DNA of 64,000 nt from Tyzzerella sp. (GCA_017472665.1 JAFUOS010000022.1:1-64000); one strand, 5' to 3'; shown: positions 33,774-42,797, counted from the stretch's first letter. Notes: generated by a model not told the origin, from the sequence alone. Numbers and translations: made by a program.

Positions 33774-35147
33774 ATGAACTGGGAAGAAGCGTGGGAAATG
33801 AAGCAGAAAATAACAACTCCGATTGCAGATTTTGTGAAAACATATGCGGAAAGCAACACCTGTCGTCTGCATATGCCAGGACATAAGGGGAAAACGTTTT
33901 TAGGCTGTGAAGCATTCGATATTACAGAAATTCACGGCGGCGATTCTCTGTATGAAGCGGATGGGATTATTGCAGAAAGTGAAAGGAATGCGACAGAACT
34001 CTTTGGAACAGTGCGTACGCTGTTTTCTACAGAAGGGTCCAGTCAATGCATTCGAGCTATGCTTTATCTGGCAATGCTTCGTAAAAAAGAAGGCAAAAGG
34101 CCAGTTGTGGTTGCAGCAAGAAATGTGCATAAGGCGTTCATTTATGCAGCCACATTGCTCGATTTCGATGTGATTTGGCTGTGGACAGGGGAAAATGCAG
34201 AATCTCTTTGCAGCTGCTATGTTTCACCAGCAACAGTGGAGCAAGTGTTGAAAAAAAATAAGGATTCGGTAGTGGCTGTATATGTCACGAGTCCAGATTA
34301 TCTTGGAGGCCAAGCGGATATAAAAGAACTTGCTGAAGTTTGTCACAGGAATGGAACGATTTTAGCCGTGGATAATGCACACGGCGCATATCTTCATTTC
34401 TTAGAATCATCGCAGCATCCAATGGATTTGGGTGCGGATATTTGTTGTGATTCCGCCCATAAGACATTGCCAGTATTAACAGGCGGTGCGTATTTACACA
34501 TTAGCAAAAATGCGCCAAAGGTCTTTGTAGAGCAGGCAAAATATGCGATGGGATTATTTGGTTCTACAAGTCCATCTTATTTAATTATGACTTCATTAGA
34601 TTTGTGCAATCAATATTTAGCAGATGGTTACAGAGAACGTTTACAACGTACAATAGATTTGAAAAAAATTTGTGCCCGGCAGTTAGAAAAAGCAGGGTGG
34701 CGGGTAAGAAAAAGTGACCCATTGAAACTTACGATCGAAATTCCAAGTGGAGTGTCAAATTGCGAATTGACAGAAAAACTACGAAAATACGATGTGGAAT
34801 GTGAATATGCAGACCCGGATTTTCTTGTCTTTATGCTGACACCAGAAAATACAGAGGATGATTTGCAACAGATTGTTCTGGCACTGGGAGAGAATCAGGA
34901 TTCATATCAAGTAAAAGAACAACTGCCAGTAGCGAGAACCACACAGATGATAACCATTCGGGAAGCGATGTTTGCAGCACCAGAGGCAGTTTCAGTGAAA
35001 CAGGCCTTGGGAAGAATCTGCAGAGTCCCGACGGTTTCTTGTCCACCAGCGATTCCGATTGCGGTGCCGGGAGAATTGATTGATGAATCGATTTTGAAAC
35101 TATTTGAATATTATGGGATTGAAGAAGTAGACGTAGTGAGACTCTAA
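33774..35147 (+). CDS. PLP-dependent Orn/Lys/Arg decarboxylase family protein
   Basis: 457 residues. The fold-type I PLP domain has 'HMPGHKGK' at the N-terminus, 'AVDNAHGAYLHF' (Asp contacting PLP nitrogen) and 'SAHKTLPVLTGGAYL' (Schiff-base Lys). A shorter C-terminal domain ends 'PCPPAIPIAVPGE'-like. Similar to SpeA/YaaO-type arginine or lysine decarboxylases; substrate is not determinable here. It starts 13 bases after scfB; an alternative start is ATG 33798. Confidence 0.88.
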   Translation: MNWEEAWEMKQKITTPIADFVKTYAESNTCRLHMPGHKGKTFLGCEAFDITEIHGGDSLYEADGIIAESERNATELFGTVRTLFSTEGSSQCIRAMLYLAMLRKKEGKRPVVVAARNVHKAFIYAATLLDFDVIWLWTGENAESLCSCYVSPATVEQVLKKNKDSVVAVYVTSPDYLGGQADIKELAEVCHRNGTILAVDNAHGAYLHFLESSQHPMDLGADICCDSAHKTLPVLTGGAYLHISKNAPKVFVEQAKYAMGLFGSTSPSYLIMTSLDLCNQYLADGYRERLQRTIDLKKICARQLEKAGWRVRKSDPLKLTIEIPSGVSNCELTEKLRKYDVECEYADPDFLVFMLTPENTEDDLQQIVLALGENQDSYQVKEQLPVARTTQMITIREAMFAAPEAVSVKQALGRICRVPTVSCPPAIPIAVPGELIDESILKLFEYYGIEEVDVVRL

Positions 35148-35197
35148 AGTGAATATAGCGGGTAGGTGGAATTGAATAGGATATTAACATATGAATG

Positions 35198-35228
35198 AAC
35201 AGGGAGATTCGCGCAGAATCTCCCTGTT
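35198..35228. other. perfect 13-bp hairpin
   Basis: AACAGGGAGATTC pairs with GAATCTCCCTGTT, loop GCGCA. There is no clear T-run after it, so it is a weak terminator or other structure for the decarboxylase transcript. Confidence 0.7.
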
Positions 35229-35283
35229 ATGACTCAATTCTTTTACTAGAGATATAACGGAAAGGGAGTTTTTTATTTTCTAC

Positions 35284-35313
35284 TTGACGAGGTTACGCGG
35301 TGCGTACTATAAT
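35284..35313 (+). promoter_or_regulatory. sigma-A promoter of candidate structured RNA, copy 2
   Basis: TTGACG (35284-35289), 18-base spacer, TATAAT (35308-35313). It parallels the promoter at 965-993. Confidence 0.65.
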
Positions 35314-35390
35314 GAAGTTCCACAATGATGGTGGTTTCGAGTAAAGGAACTACCATATATGATTAATCAAATATTACATTTCTATAATTG
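35314..35390 (+). ncRNA. candidate structured leader/ncRNA, copy 2
   Basis: GAAGTTCCACA, then stem GGTGGTT (35330-35336) / AACTACC (35348-35354) with an 11-base loop, then ATTACATTTCTAT. Relative to the copy at 994-1060, one base pair changes from C-G to U-A and one from G-U to G-C, which keeps the stem. Confidence 0.45.
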
Positions 35391-35568
35391 AAACGGCGGT
35401 TCGCCAATGTTTTCATGTTTGAACAATTGAATAGGATACGAAATGGATTTTGTGGAAAATCCATATTTGCGAATTTAATGATTGAATAGGCTTTACATCA
35501 TGAATATAATCTGCTACAATCAATACAGAACAATAGTCTTTTTGAGACTAAAAGCGGGAGGTGTTATT

Positions 35569-35754
35569 ATGGCGACAGAAAGTATTACGCATCATTTTTG
35601 CTTCGAAGGCGAGGCGGCAGTGCGATTTGCAAATGCAATTGAAGAATCACTGAATTCCCCAAAGAAACCTCTGAGTGTGCATGCGACTGAGCTGCATGGA
35701 GAGGAATTGAAAGAATTTATTAGAAGGACAATTAAAGCGAATGCTCCACGATAA
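35569..35754 (+). CDS. small unknown protein
   Basis: 61 residues, soluble: 'MATESITHHFCFEGEAAVRF' start, 'ELHGEELKEFIRRTIK' end. GGGAGGTGTTATT is the ribosome site; the longer frame from 35482 has none. Short proteins of this type are common in Clostridia, and their role is unknown. It is convergent with the deacylase gene. Confidence 0.7.
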   Translation: MATESITHHFCFEGEAAVRFANAIEESLNSPKKPLSVHATELHGEELKEFIRRTIKANAPR

Positions 35755-35778
35755 TTATACGGTTGTGAATATTCGCGA

Positions 35779-36249
35779 TTACTCCCAATCCTTGCACACA
35801 TCAACCCAAGCCCTATACCCAGAATATCTCTCCAACTCAGGTATCGTAAGCCCAATCGCACTGTTACTACTTCCACAAGCAGGATAAACCACATCAAAAC
35901 GCTTCAATGATTCATCCAAATACACCTCGATTCCATCGTTGATAGCAAAAGGACAAACCCCGCCAACACCATGACCGATAACCGTTTCCACTTCATCAAA
36001 ACTTAACATTTTTGCCTTCTTTACAAATTGAGCACGGTACTTTTTATTATCAATTTTCGCATCACCAGCTGCAATAATAAGGATTGGTTGTTCCTCAACC
36101 CAGAAAGACAATGTTTTAGCGATTCGGGCCGGCTCACAGCCCAATGCGTGAGCGGCAAGTTCGACAGTTGCGCTGGATTCGTCAAATTCCAAAATGCGGG
36201 ATTCCATATCATATTGTTTGAAATAAGCTTTTACCTTATCAATTGACAT
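35779..36249 (-). CDS. YbaK/EbsC family aminoacyl-tRNA deacylase
   Basis: 156 residues of the YbaK/ProX-like fold ('AKTLSFWVEEQPILIIAAGDAKIDNKKYR' with the catalytic-type Lys, 'GVGGVCPFAI', 'VYPACGSSNSAIGLT'). Members hydrolyse mischarged tRNA such as Cys-tRNA(Pro). The second of two near-adjacent ATG codons is chosen as start, since AGAGGT is spaced for it. Confidence 0.9.
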   Translation of the reverse strand: MSIDKVKAYFKQYDMESRILEFDESSATVELAAHALGCEPARIAKTLSFWVEEQPILIIAAGDAKIDNKKYRAQFVKKAKMLSFDEVETVIGHGVGGVCPFAINDGIEVYLDESLKRFDVVYPACGSSNSAIGLTIPELERYSGYRAWVDVCKDWE

Positions 36250-36384
36250 AATCATTACCTCTTTCGTACTTAAATCTGAATTGTATTATACAGCAAATGA
36301 AGGAAAAGTGGTACAAAAAGTATCTTGTACTTGAAAATAATTTGTGCTAGAATCGTAAGTACGTCAAAGTGAATAAGAACATAA

Positions 36385-36585
36385 TAGGTGTCGGACTGAA
36401 ATCGTTCAGTTCGGTGAAAAGGGAAGCAAGTGTAATTCTTGCACGAACTCGTCGCTGTGATAGAGGAGCTTTATTTCCACAATTTTGTAATTGTGAAAAG
36501 TCACTGGTGAAAGCTGGGAAGACGAAATAAGGCGTTGATCCTTAAGTCAGAAGACCTGCCTGTCATGGTACTGTGAAACCACGAG
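36385..36585 (+). ncRNA. cobalamin riboswitch
   Basis: Diagnostic elements in order: 'GGTGAAAAGGGAAGCAAGTG' region, 'CTCGTCGCTGTGA', 'AGTCACTGG...GGGAAG', and the B12 box-like 'TTAAGTCAGAAGACCTGCCT' (about 36541-36560). It stands before a DUF4430 protein and an ECF S component, with a strong terminator between, so B12 presumably shuts the operon off. Confidence 0.95.
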
Positions 36586-36603
36586 TAATTGGTTAGTACA
36601 TAC

Positions 36604-36632
36604 GAGAACAAATTTATTTTGTTCTTGATTTT
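36604..36632 (+). other. secondary hairpin in riboswitch expression platform
   Basis: GAACAAA pairs with TTTGTTC around TTTATT, followed by TTGATTTTTG. It may be part of the switching structure or a weak terminator. Confidence 0.4.
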
Positions 36633-36648
36633 TGTGTATGTAGATGAG

Positions 36649-36683
36649 ACCTTTTACTATTTGAGTTAGTAAAAGGTTTTTTT
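36649..36683 (+). terminator. riboswitch-controlled terminator
   Basis: ACCTTTTACTA pairs with TAGTAAAAGGT, then TTTTTT. Positioned between the cobalamin aptamer and the first gene. Confidence 0.9.
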
Positions 36684-36785
36684 GTTTGTTGAAAACAAAT
36701 TACCACATACACGTTACTCCTATACGTTCTTTATTGTTTACAAACACAGATTGACGAATACACAAGAAAGAAAAGGAGAAAAAAC

Positions 36786-37184
36786 ATGAAAAACAAAAAA
36801 ATCTGGGGAGCTGGCCTGCTGGTCGTATTGATTGCAGCATTTGCAATTGTCTATGGAGTATTTAGAGAAAAGCCAGTGGAAGGAAGCAAGGAGATTACAA
36901 TCGAAGTTGTAAACCAGGCGGAAGAATCAGAAGTGTATGAATTAAAAACAGACGCTGAATTCTTAAGACAAGCTATGGAAGAAGCAGAAGGCCTTGAATT
37001 TTTTGGTGAAGAAAGCGAATACGGTATGATGGTAGAGGTTGTAAATGGAGAATCTGCTGTTTTTGACAAAGACGGAGCATACTGGAGTTTTATGGTAAAT
37101 GGAGAACTTTGCAACAACGGAATTGACACGCAGCCGGTAGAAGACGGAGATGAATTCCAAATCGTATATACAGAAGCAGAATAA
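36786..37184 (+). CDS. membrane-anchored DUF4430 (transcobalamin-like) protein
   Basis: 132 residues: an N-terminal transmembrane/signal anchor, then one DUF4430 domain with 'AYWSFMVNGELCNNGIDTQPVEDGDEFQIVYTEAE'. DUF4430 is related to the C-terminal domain of the animal B12 carriers transcobalamin and intrinsic factor. Located outside the membrane, it may capture cobalamin for the ECF component encoded next. Regulated by the upstream riboswitch. No lipobox Cys is seen. Confidence 0.88.
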   Translation: MKNKKIWGAGLLVVLIAAFAIVYGVFREKPVEGSKEITIEVVNQAEESEVYELKTDAEFLRQAMEEAEGLEFFGEESEYGMMVEVVNGESAVFDKDGAYWSFMVNGELCNNGIDTQPVEDGDEFQIVYTEAE

Positions 37185-37193
37185 AGGTTTATG

Positions 37194-37709
37194 ATGGAAA
37201 AAAGTAGAATGAAACTAACTGCCCAAGATATTACGCTGATTGGCCTAATGGTAGCAGTTATTGAAGTATGCAAATTATTTATGAAGGATATTCCGAACAT
37301 TGAATTAACCACTTTTTGGATTATGATGTTCACACTGTATTTTGGGAAAAGAATTCTGTTTGTGATTCCAGCATTTATCCTAATTGAGGGCATGATGTTT
37401 GGGTTTGGCATGTGGTGGATTATGTACCTGTATTTGTGGCCATTGCTTGCATTGGTTACATGGCTTTTCCGAAAAGTAAATTCTGTATGGACATGGGCAA
37501 CGATAGCAGGATTGTTTGGACTGCTGTTTGGATTTTTCGGAGCGATTCCATATATTGTTACGAGTGGAATCTACGGCGCTTTTAGCTGGTGGGTGCATGG
37601 CATTCCGTGGGATATTGTCCATGGCATTGGAAATTTTGTAATCATGATGGTGCTATATCGCCCAATCAGACATGTCATGAACCGAGTAAATAATATGTTA
37701 ATCGCCTAA
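37194..37709 (+). CDS. ECF transporter S component, probable cobalamin uptake
   Basis: About 171 residues with five to six transmembrane helices and a repeated aromatic-rich segment ('MWWIMYLYLWPLLALVTW', 'FSWWVHGIPWDIVHGIGNF') typical of ECF substrate-binding components. No energising module (EcfA/T) is nearby, so it would use the shared one. Location behind a cobalamin riboswitch and a DUF4430 gene points to cobalamin as substrate (CbrT/CblT-like). Start is the second of two adjacent ATG codons (37191/37194). Confidence 0.88.
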   Translation: MEKSRMKLTAQDITLIGLMVAVIEVCKLFMKDIPNIELTTFWIMMFTLYFGKRILFVIPAFILIEGMMFGFGMWWIMYLYLWPLLALVTWLFRKVNSVWTWATIAGLFGLLFGFFGAIPYIVTSGIYGAFSWWVHGIPWDIVHGIGNFVIMMVLYRPIRHVMNRVNNMLIA

Positions 37710-37736
37710 TGTTTTTGTGCATTAGGCGATTTTTGT
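37697..37736 (+). terminator. rho-independent terminator
   Basis: ATCGCCTAATG pairs with CATTAGGCGAT, then TTTTTGTG. It follows the ECF gene and overlaps its stop. Confidence 0.9.
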
Positions 37737-37794
37737 GATATAATCATTGAAGGTAAATAGAGAGTAAATAACAAAGGAAGAGAGATGAATCATT

Positions 37795-39165
37795 GTGTCA
37801 AAAGAAATCAATAAAAAATATTCAATGAATATGTGTGAAGGTCCTATTTTAAAGAAAATGCTCCTTTTCGCATTGCCACTTATGGCATCCAGCGTATTGC
37901 AGCTTTTATTTAATGCAGCAGATATCATTGTGGTTGGCCGTTTCGCGGGTGATAATTCCCTTGCAGCGGTTGGTTCTACGTCATCCCTGATTAATCTTCT
38001 TGTAAATTTATTTGTAGGTTTGTCGGTCGGTGCAAATGTATTAACAGCGCAGTTTTTCGGCGCCAGAAAAGAAAAAGAATTATCTTCTACAGTACATACT
38101 GCGATAGCAATCAGCATTGTCAGTGGAATTCTGATGACAATTGTTGGAATTGTTGGCGCTCCAATCATTCTGCGTTTGATGAAAACTCCAGCAGAAGTAT
38201 TAGATTTAGCAGTGGTTTATTTGAGAACGTATTTTCTTGGAATGACAGCTATGATGGTTTACAACTTCGGCGCGGCGATTTTGCGTGCGGTGGGTGATAC
38301 CAGAAGACCGCTGTACTTTTTGGTGACAGCAGGCGTAATTAATGTAGTGTTTAATTTGTTTTTTGTAATCGTGCTGAAATGGGGTGTGTTCGGTGTAGGA
38401 CTTGCTACAACGATTTCACAGATTATTTCCGCGACGCTCATCATTCGTTGTCTGATGAAAGAGCAGAGCGGAATTCAGATTCAGCTGAGAAATATTCGAA
38501 TTCATAAGGACAAACTGCTGAAAATATTACAAATCGGATTGCCGGCAGGATTTCAAGGAACCCTGTTTTCATTATCCAATGTATTTATTCAATCCTCTGT
38601 AAATTTGTTTGGAGCAACCGTGGTGGCTGGAAATTCAGCAGCATCGAATATTGAAGGGTTTGTATATGCATCCATGAATGCGTTCCATCAGGCAGCTATG
38701 TCATTTACCAGCCAGAACTATGGAGCAAAGAAATATGAACGAATTAACAAGATTTTATTTGTCGCGGAAGGCTGTGTAATTGTAGTAGGAACAGTTTTGG
38801 GACTGGGTGCTGTGGCAGCAGGACCAGTGCTCCTTAGAATCTATACAACGAGTTCAGATGTGGTTGCAGCAGGAATGGTGCGTCTTGGTATCATTTGTAC
38901 AACATATGCGTTGTGTGGTGTGATGGATGTGTTTGTTGGCTCACTCAGAGGTATGGGATATTCGGTGGTGCCGATGATTGTTTCGCTTATTGGGGCGTGC
39001 GCGACGCGTTTGATTTGGCTGGCGACGGTGTTCCAAATTGATAGATTCCATAGGATTGAGACAGTGTATATTATTTATCCGATTAGTTGGATTATGACGG
39101 CGACGGCGCATGCAATTTCATATGTGATTGTGCGGCGGAAAGTAGGAAAAGGAGTGAAATCATGA
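37795..39165 (+). CDS. MATE family efflux transporter
   Basis: 456 residues, twelve transmembrane helices, MATE family ('LPLMASSVLQLLFNAADIIVVGRFAG', 'AQFFGARKEKELSSTV'). Cation-coupled export of drugs or metabolites; substrate unknown. It starts with GTG behind GGAAGAGAG. The stop overlaps the kinase-like gene start (ATGA). Confidence 0.93.
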   Translation: MSKEINKKYSMNMCEGPILKKMLLFALPLMASSVLQLLFNAADIIVVGRFAGDNSLAAVGSTSSLINLLVNLFVGLSVGANVLTAQFFGARKEKELSSTVHTAIAISIVSGILMTIVGIVGAPIILRLMKTPAEVLDLAVVYLRTYFLGMTAMMVYNFGAAILRAVGDTRRPLYFLVTAGVINVVFNLFFVIVLKWGVFGVGLATTISQIISATLIIRCLMKEQSGIQIQLRNIRIHKDKLLKILQIGLPAGFQGTLFSLSNVFIQSSVNLFGATVVAGNSAASNIEGFVYASMNAFHQAAMSFTSQNYGAKKYERINKILFVAEGCVIVVGTVLGLGAVAAGPVLLRIYTTSSDVVAAGMVRLGIICTTYALCGVMDVFVGSLRGMGYSVVPMIVSLIGACATRLIWLATVFQIDRFHRIETVYIIYPISWIMTATAHAISYVIVRRKVGKGVKS

Positions 39166-39701
39166 AAAAAACGATGAACGTAAATGAAAACGAATTTTCA
39201 ATTATCAAACTGCTTGGTAAAGGGAAAGGCGGTTATTCTTATCTTGCAACAGATGGTACTAAACAATACGTATTAAAACAAATCCATCATGAGCCATGCG
39301 ATTATTACCAGTTCGGAAATAAAATCGAAGCTGAAATGAATGATTATAAAAGACTTAAAAATGTTGGCATAAGAATACCAGAAATGTTGGATGTAGATGT
39401 ACAAAACGAGCGCATTTTAAAAGAATATATTGAAGGTGATACAATTTATGACTTAGTTTTGAATGATGGGATGAAAGAACAGTATTTTGAACAAGTGCAC
39501 GAAATGTGCCGATTGCTATATGCAGCAAACACCAACATAGATTACTTCCCTACAAATTTTGTAGTCCAAAATGAAGAATTGTACTACATTGATTTTGAGT
39601 GTAATGATTACATGAAAGAATGGGATTTTGAAAATTGGGGTATCAAATATTGGTCTAAAACACCAGAATTTTTGCAACATGTAAAAGAACATGCAAAATA
39701 A
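39162..39701 (+). CDS. small protein-kinase-fold protein
   Basis: 179 residues, a minimal kinase-like fold: glycine-rich 'LLGKGKGGYSYLA' near residue 15, Lys in 'QYVLKQI', a catalytic-loop equivalent 'IDYFPTNFVV' and 'YYIDFECNDY' as the metal-binding Asp motif. Resembles compact eukaryotic-like or aminoglycoside-type kinases. ATG 39162 overlaps the MATE stop, so the two are coupled. Substrate unknown. Confidence 0.8.
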   Translation: MKKTMNVNENEFSIIKLLGKGKGGYSYLATDGTKQYVLKQIHHEPCDYYQFGNKIEAEMNDYKRLKNVGIRIPEMLDVDVQNERILKEYIEGDTIYDLVLNDGMKEQYFEQVHEMCRLLYAANTNIDYFPTNFVVQNEELYYIDFECNDYMKEWDFENWGIKYWSKTPEFLQHVKEHAK

Positions 39702-39720
39702 AAGAAGCAAATAATTTATC

Positions 39721-39768
39721 AAAAGAATCTTTAGAAAATCTTTCGATTTTCATGAAGGTTCTTTTTAG
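39721..39768 (+). terminator. rho-independent terminator
   Basis: AAGAATCTT..AGAAAATC pairs with GATTTTC..GAAGGTTCTT, followed by TTTTA. Confidence 0.75.
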
Positions 39769-39827
39769 ATTCTGATTTTATGATATACTCATACATGACA
39801 GAACTGTAGCAGAAAAGGAGAAATGAC

Positions 39828-40544
39828 ATGAAAGAAAAATACCAGGTCTTAATTGTAGAAGACGACGCCCAAATCCGAGACGGAATCGAGATCTATTTAA
39901 AAACACAGGATTATGAAGTGTTCAAAGCAAAAGATGGCGTCGAAGGTTTGGAAATCGTGCGAAACCACAAAATCCATCTGGCAATCATTGACGTCATGAT
40001 GCCGCGTATGGATGGAATCCGCATGGTCATGGAGCTTCGCAAAGACTACGATTTCCCAGTCATTATGCTTTCTGCAAAGTCAGAAGAAGTGGATAAAATC
40101 ATGGGACTCAATATGGGTGCAGACGATTATGTCACAAAACCATTTCAGCCGCTGGAACTCCTTGCAAGGGTGAATTCACAGCTTCGCCGCTATACCAGAT
40201 ACGCAGGCGCAGCGAACACGTTGGAAAATACAACAAGCGGCAATGTTCTAGTAGTAGGAGGTCTGGAACTCAATGAGGACACCGTGGAAGTCCGCGTAGA
40301 TGGCGAATTGGTAAAATTAACTCCGATGGAGTTTAAGATTCTCCAGCTTCTGATGAAATCCCCAGGTCGCGTCTTTTCCGCAGATGAAATCTATGAGAGA
40401 GTCTGGAACGAAGAAGCGATTAACACGGATACAGTCATGGTTCATGTAAGACACATTCGGGAAAAGATTGAAATCAACCCGAAAGAACCAAAATATTTGA
40501 AGGTGGTGTGGGGTATTGGATACAAAATTGAAAAAATCTCATAA
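39828..40544 (+). CDS. OmpR-family response regulator
   Basis: 238 residues: receiver domain with phosphoacceptor Asp in 'LAIIDVMMPRMDG' and Lys in 'VTKPFQPLELLARV', and a C-terminal winged helix ending 'LKVVWGIGYKIEKIS'. Its 3' end overlaps the histidine kinase gene by 29 bases, so the two form a two-component pair. The signal is unknown. Confidence 0.95.
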   Translation: MKEKYQVLIVEDDAQIRDGIEIYLKTQDYEVFKAKDGVEGLEIVRNHKIHLAIIDVMMPRMDGIRMVMELRKDYDFPVIMLSAKSEEVDKIMGLNMGADDYVTKPFQPLELLARVNSQLRRYTRYAGAANTLENTTSGNVLVVGGLELNEDTVEVRVDGELVKLTPMEFKILQLLMKSPGRVFSADEIYERVWNEEAINTDTVMVHVRHIREKIEINPKEPKYLKVVWGIGYKIEKIS

Positions 40545-42687
40545 AATAACAACATTGATTATCGCACTGTGTGTGATGATTCCGGCATTACTCTTAGTAA
40601 GTCTCTATCCAACAATGGAGAAAGCAATGCTGGAAAAAAGAGAAACTTATCTTAAATTAGAAGGGGAAAAGGCGACTGGAGCTCCCGAGTGGGTTATAAC
40701 AGATGATTTTGTCAATTATGCAATGGAAGCAAGCTATTATTTACACACGAAAATGATGGAATCTGCTACATCAACGAGCATAGATTACGACATTTTTAAA
40801 CAATATGGTTGGGATAATGATTATTGGTATGTGAACGAGAATACAACCTATATAGCGACATATATGCCAGAAGGGGCTACAGAGCCGATTGTACAGAAAA
40901 ATGCAGAAGAATTGGACCCGCAGCTTGCTAAATTAACTCTGGCATTTGACGCATATGGAAATATTACAGAGGCAGAGTTAGACGGTGCAGTAGAAATTTA
41001 TGAGAACGACAGAACAAAATATGAAATAGCTGAACGTTCAAATCAACAATTTCATGACAATGTAACGCAATACGAAAGTGATTATGGGAAAGAGATTGAT
41101 GAGAATCAATATATTCCTAAAAATTTCAAAGTAGAATTTGCTTTAAATGAAGATAGCGAGTTTGTGTGGGATTATGATGAATTCTTCGGTGTTCATGGCT
41201 GGTATGATACCAGTGCTGAGAACTTATATTTTGTAATCGGAGCATATTGGCTTGTAGTTGCACTCGTAGTTATCGTTGTACTGGCAGCGTTCCTACTTCC
41301 ATTTGTCAAGCCGTTGAATACTGGAAGGGAAAAAATCTTTTCATTGCCATTTGAAATTATGTCTTTTGTGGGAATGGGAGCCGTTTTTCTCACAATTGGA
41401 ATGAGTCTCATTATGTCGTGCACGACGATGTGGGAACTGACCTCTGAGTTAGAAAATGATTTACCTAAATTTTTAGGATACGAAATAAGCATAGACCTGC
41501 TATACAAATTACTGTTATGTGTAAATTTCATTGGCTGGGCAGCAAGCTTCTTCTTGATTTATGTTGTGGCTTCCGCTATAAGACAAATGATTACAAGACC
41601 ATTATATTACTTAAAACATCAAGTTTTGTGCATTCGTTTATTGAGATGGATGAAACGAAAATGCAAGAGCCTATATGACTATATAATAGCCATTGATATC
41701 AACGAAAAACTAAACATGAGCATTATCAAGATCGTGGTTGCAAACTTTGTAATTTTAACATTGCTATGCTGTATGTGGTTCTTTGGAGTGGCAGCTTTGA
41801 TTGTATATTCCATTGCCTTATACGTAATTCTCCGAAAAGAAGGAGAAAAGATACAGAAACAATACCACAGCATCCTGCATGCAACAGAGCAGATGGCAGA
41901 CGGCGATTTAAAGATTTCTTTGGAAGAAGATTTAGGAGTGTTTACACCAATCGGCGAATCTTTAGAAAAAGTGCAGCAGGGCTTTGAAAAAGCAGTTGTG
42001 GAAGAGGCAAAAAGTCAAAACATGAAGACAGAGCTTATCACCAATGTTTCGCATGACTTAAAGACACCGCTGACCGCGATTATCACCTATGTTGATTTGC
42101 TCAAGAAAGAAGACATTACTGAGGAAGAAAGAAAATCTTACATTGCAACTTTAGACCAAAAATCACAGAGATTAAAAGTCTTAATCGAAGACTTATTCGA
42201 AGTAAGTAAAGCACATTCCGGAAATGTAAAAATGAATTTCATGGATGTAGATGTAGTGAGTCTGTTAAAACAAGTGCGCTCCGAAATGGATGAACAGATT
42301 GAAAACAGCAATTTGCAGTTCCGCTGGAATCTTCCAGAAGAAAAGGTGATTTTAGCACTGGATGGACAGAGAACCTACCGGGTATTTGAAAATTTACTAA
42401 ACAATATTCTGAAATATGCGATGCCGCATTCCAGAGTTTACGTAGATGTCAATCCAACAGATTCGCAAGTACAGATTCAATTCCGCAATGTATCTGCAAT
42501 GGAATTAGATTTCGATGCCGACCGTCTGACCGAACGTTTTGTCAGAGGGGATTCGTCAAGAAATACAGAAGGAAGCGGTCTTGGATTAGCAATTGCAAAA
42601 AGCTTCGTAGAATTACAAAAAGGAACTTTTGAAATTGATGTCGACGGCGATTTGTTTAAAGTTAGAATTATGTTCGACAGGAAATGA
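40516..42687 (+). CDS. sensor histidine kinase with several membrane helices
   Basis: 723 residues. An N-terminal transmembrane helix and an extracytoplasmic domain of about 200 residues are followed by several further membrane helices and a HAMP-like linker. HisKA ('NVSHDLKTPLTAIITYVDLL', His near residue 513) and HATPase ('NNILKYAM', 'GSGLGLAIAKSFVELQ') follow. It starts with TTG behind AGGTGGTGTGGGG within the regulator gene. The multi-helix layout suggests sensing of envelope or membrane-active compounds, but this is unproven. Confidence 0.93.
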   Translation: MDTKLKKSHKITTLIIALCVMIPALLLVSLYPTMEKAMLEKRETYLKLEGEKATGAPEWVITDDFVNYAMEASYYLHTKMMESATSTSIDYDIFKQYGWDNDYWYVNENTTYIATYMPEGATEPIVQKNAEELDPQLAKLTLAFDAYGNITEAELDGAVEIYENDRTKYEIAERSNQQFHDNVTQYESDYGKEIDENQYIPKNFKVEFALNEDSEFVWDYDEFFGVHGWYDTSAENLYFVIGAYWLVVALVVIVVLAAFLLPFVKPLNTGREKIFSLPFEIMSFVGMGAVFLTIGMSLIMSCTTMWELTSELENDLPKFLGYEISIDLLYKLLLCVNFIGWAASFFLIYVVASAIRQMITRPLYYLKHQVLCIRLLRWMKRKCKSLYDYIIAIDINEKLNMSIIKIVVANFVILTLLCCMWFFGVAALIVYSIALYVILRKEGEKIQKQYHSILHATEQMADGDLKISLEEDLGVFTPIGESLEKVQQGFEKAVVEEAKSQNMKTELITNVSHDLKTPLTAIITYVDLLKKEDITEEERKSYIATLDQKSQRLKVLIEDLFEVSKAHSGNVKMNFMDVDVVSLLKQVRSEMDEQIENSNLQFRWNLPEEKVILALDGQRTYRVFENLLNNILKYAMPHSRVYVDVNPTDSQVQIQFRNVSAMELDFDADRLTERFVRGDSSRNTEGSGLGLAIAKSFVELQKGTFEIDVDGDLFKVRIMFDRK

Positions 42688-42758
42688 CAAACTATGACAA
42701 AACATAACAAAGCCATCCAATATGACAAAATATAGTATTATTTTCAAATGAGTTCGAG

Positions 42759-42797
42759 AAAAAAGGAATTTTGGGAAAAATCCAGAATTCCTTTTTT
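42759..42797. terminator. bidirectional terminator
   Basis: AAAAAAGGAATTTTGG pairs with CCAGAATTCCTTTTTT. It isolates the histidine kinase from spo0A. Confidence 0.9.

Larger units (their letters stand above)
35148..35568. other. 421-base gene-free region with RNA-like and repeat elements
   Basis: Contains a perfect hairpin (35198-35228), the second copy of the promoter/hairpin element (35284-35390), an inverted repeat ATGGATTTT/AAAATCCAT near 35443-35464, and three ATTGAATAGG repeats (35171, 35426, 35481). No convincing gene. Confidence 0.6.
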
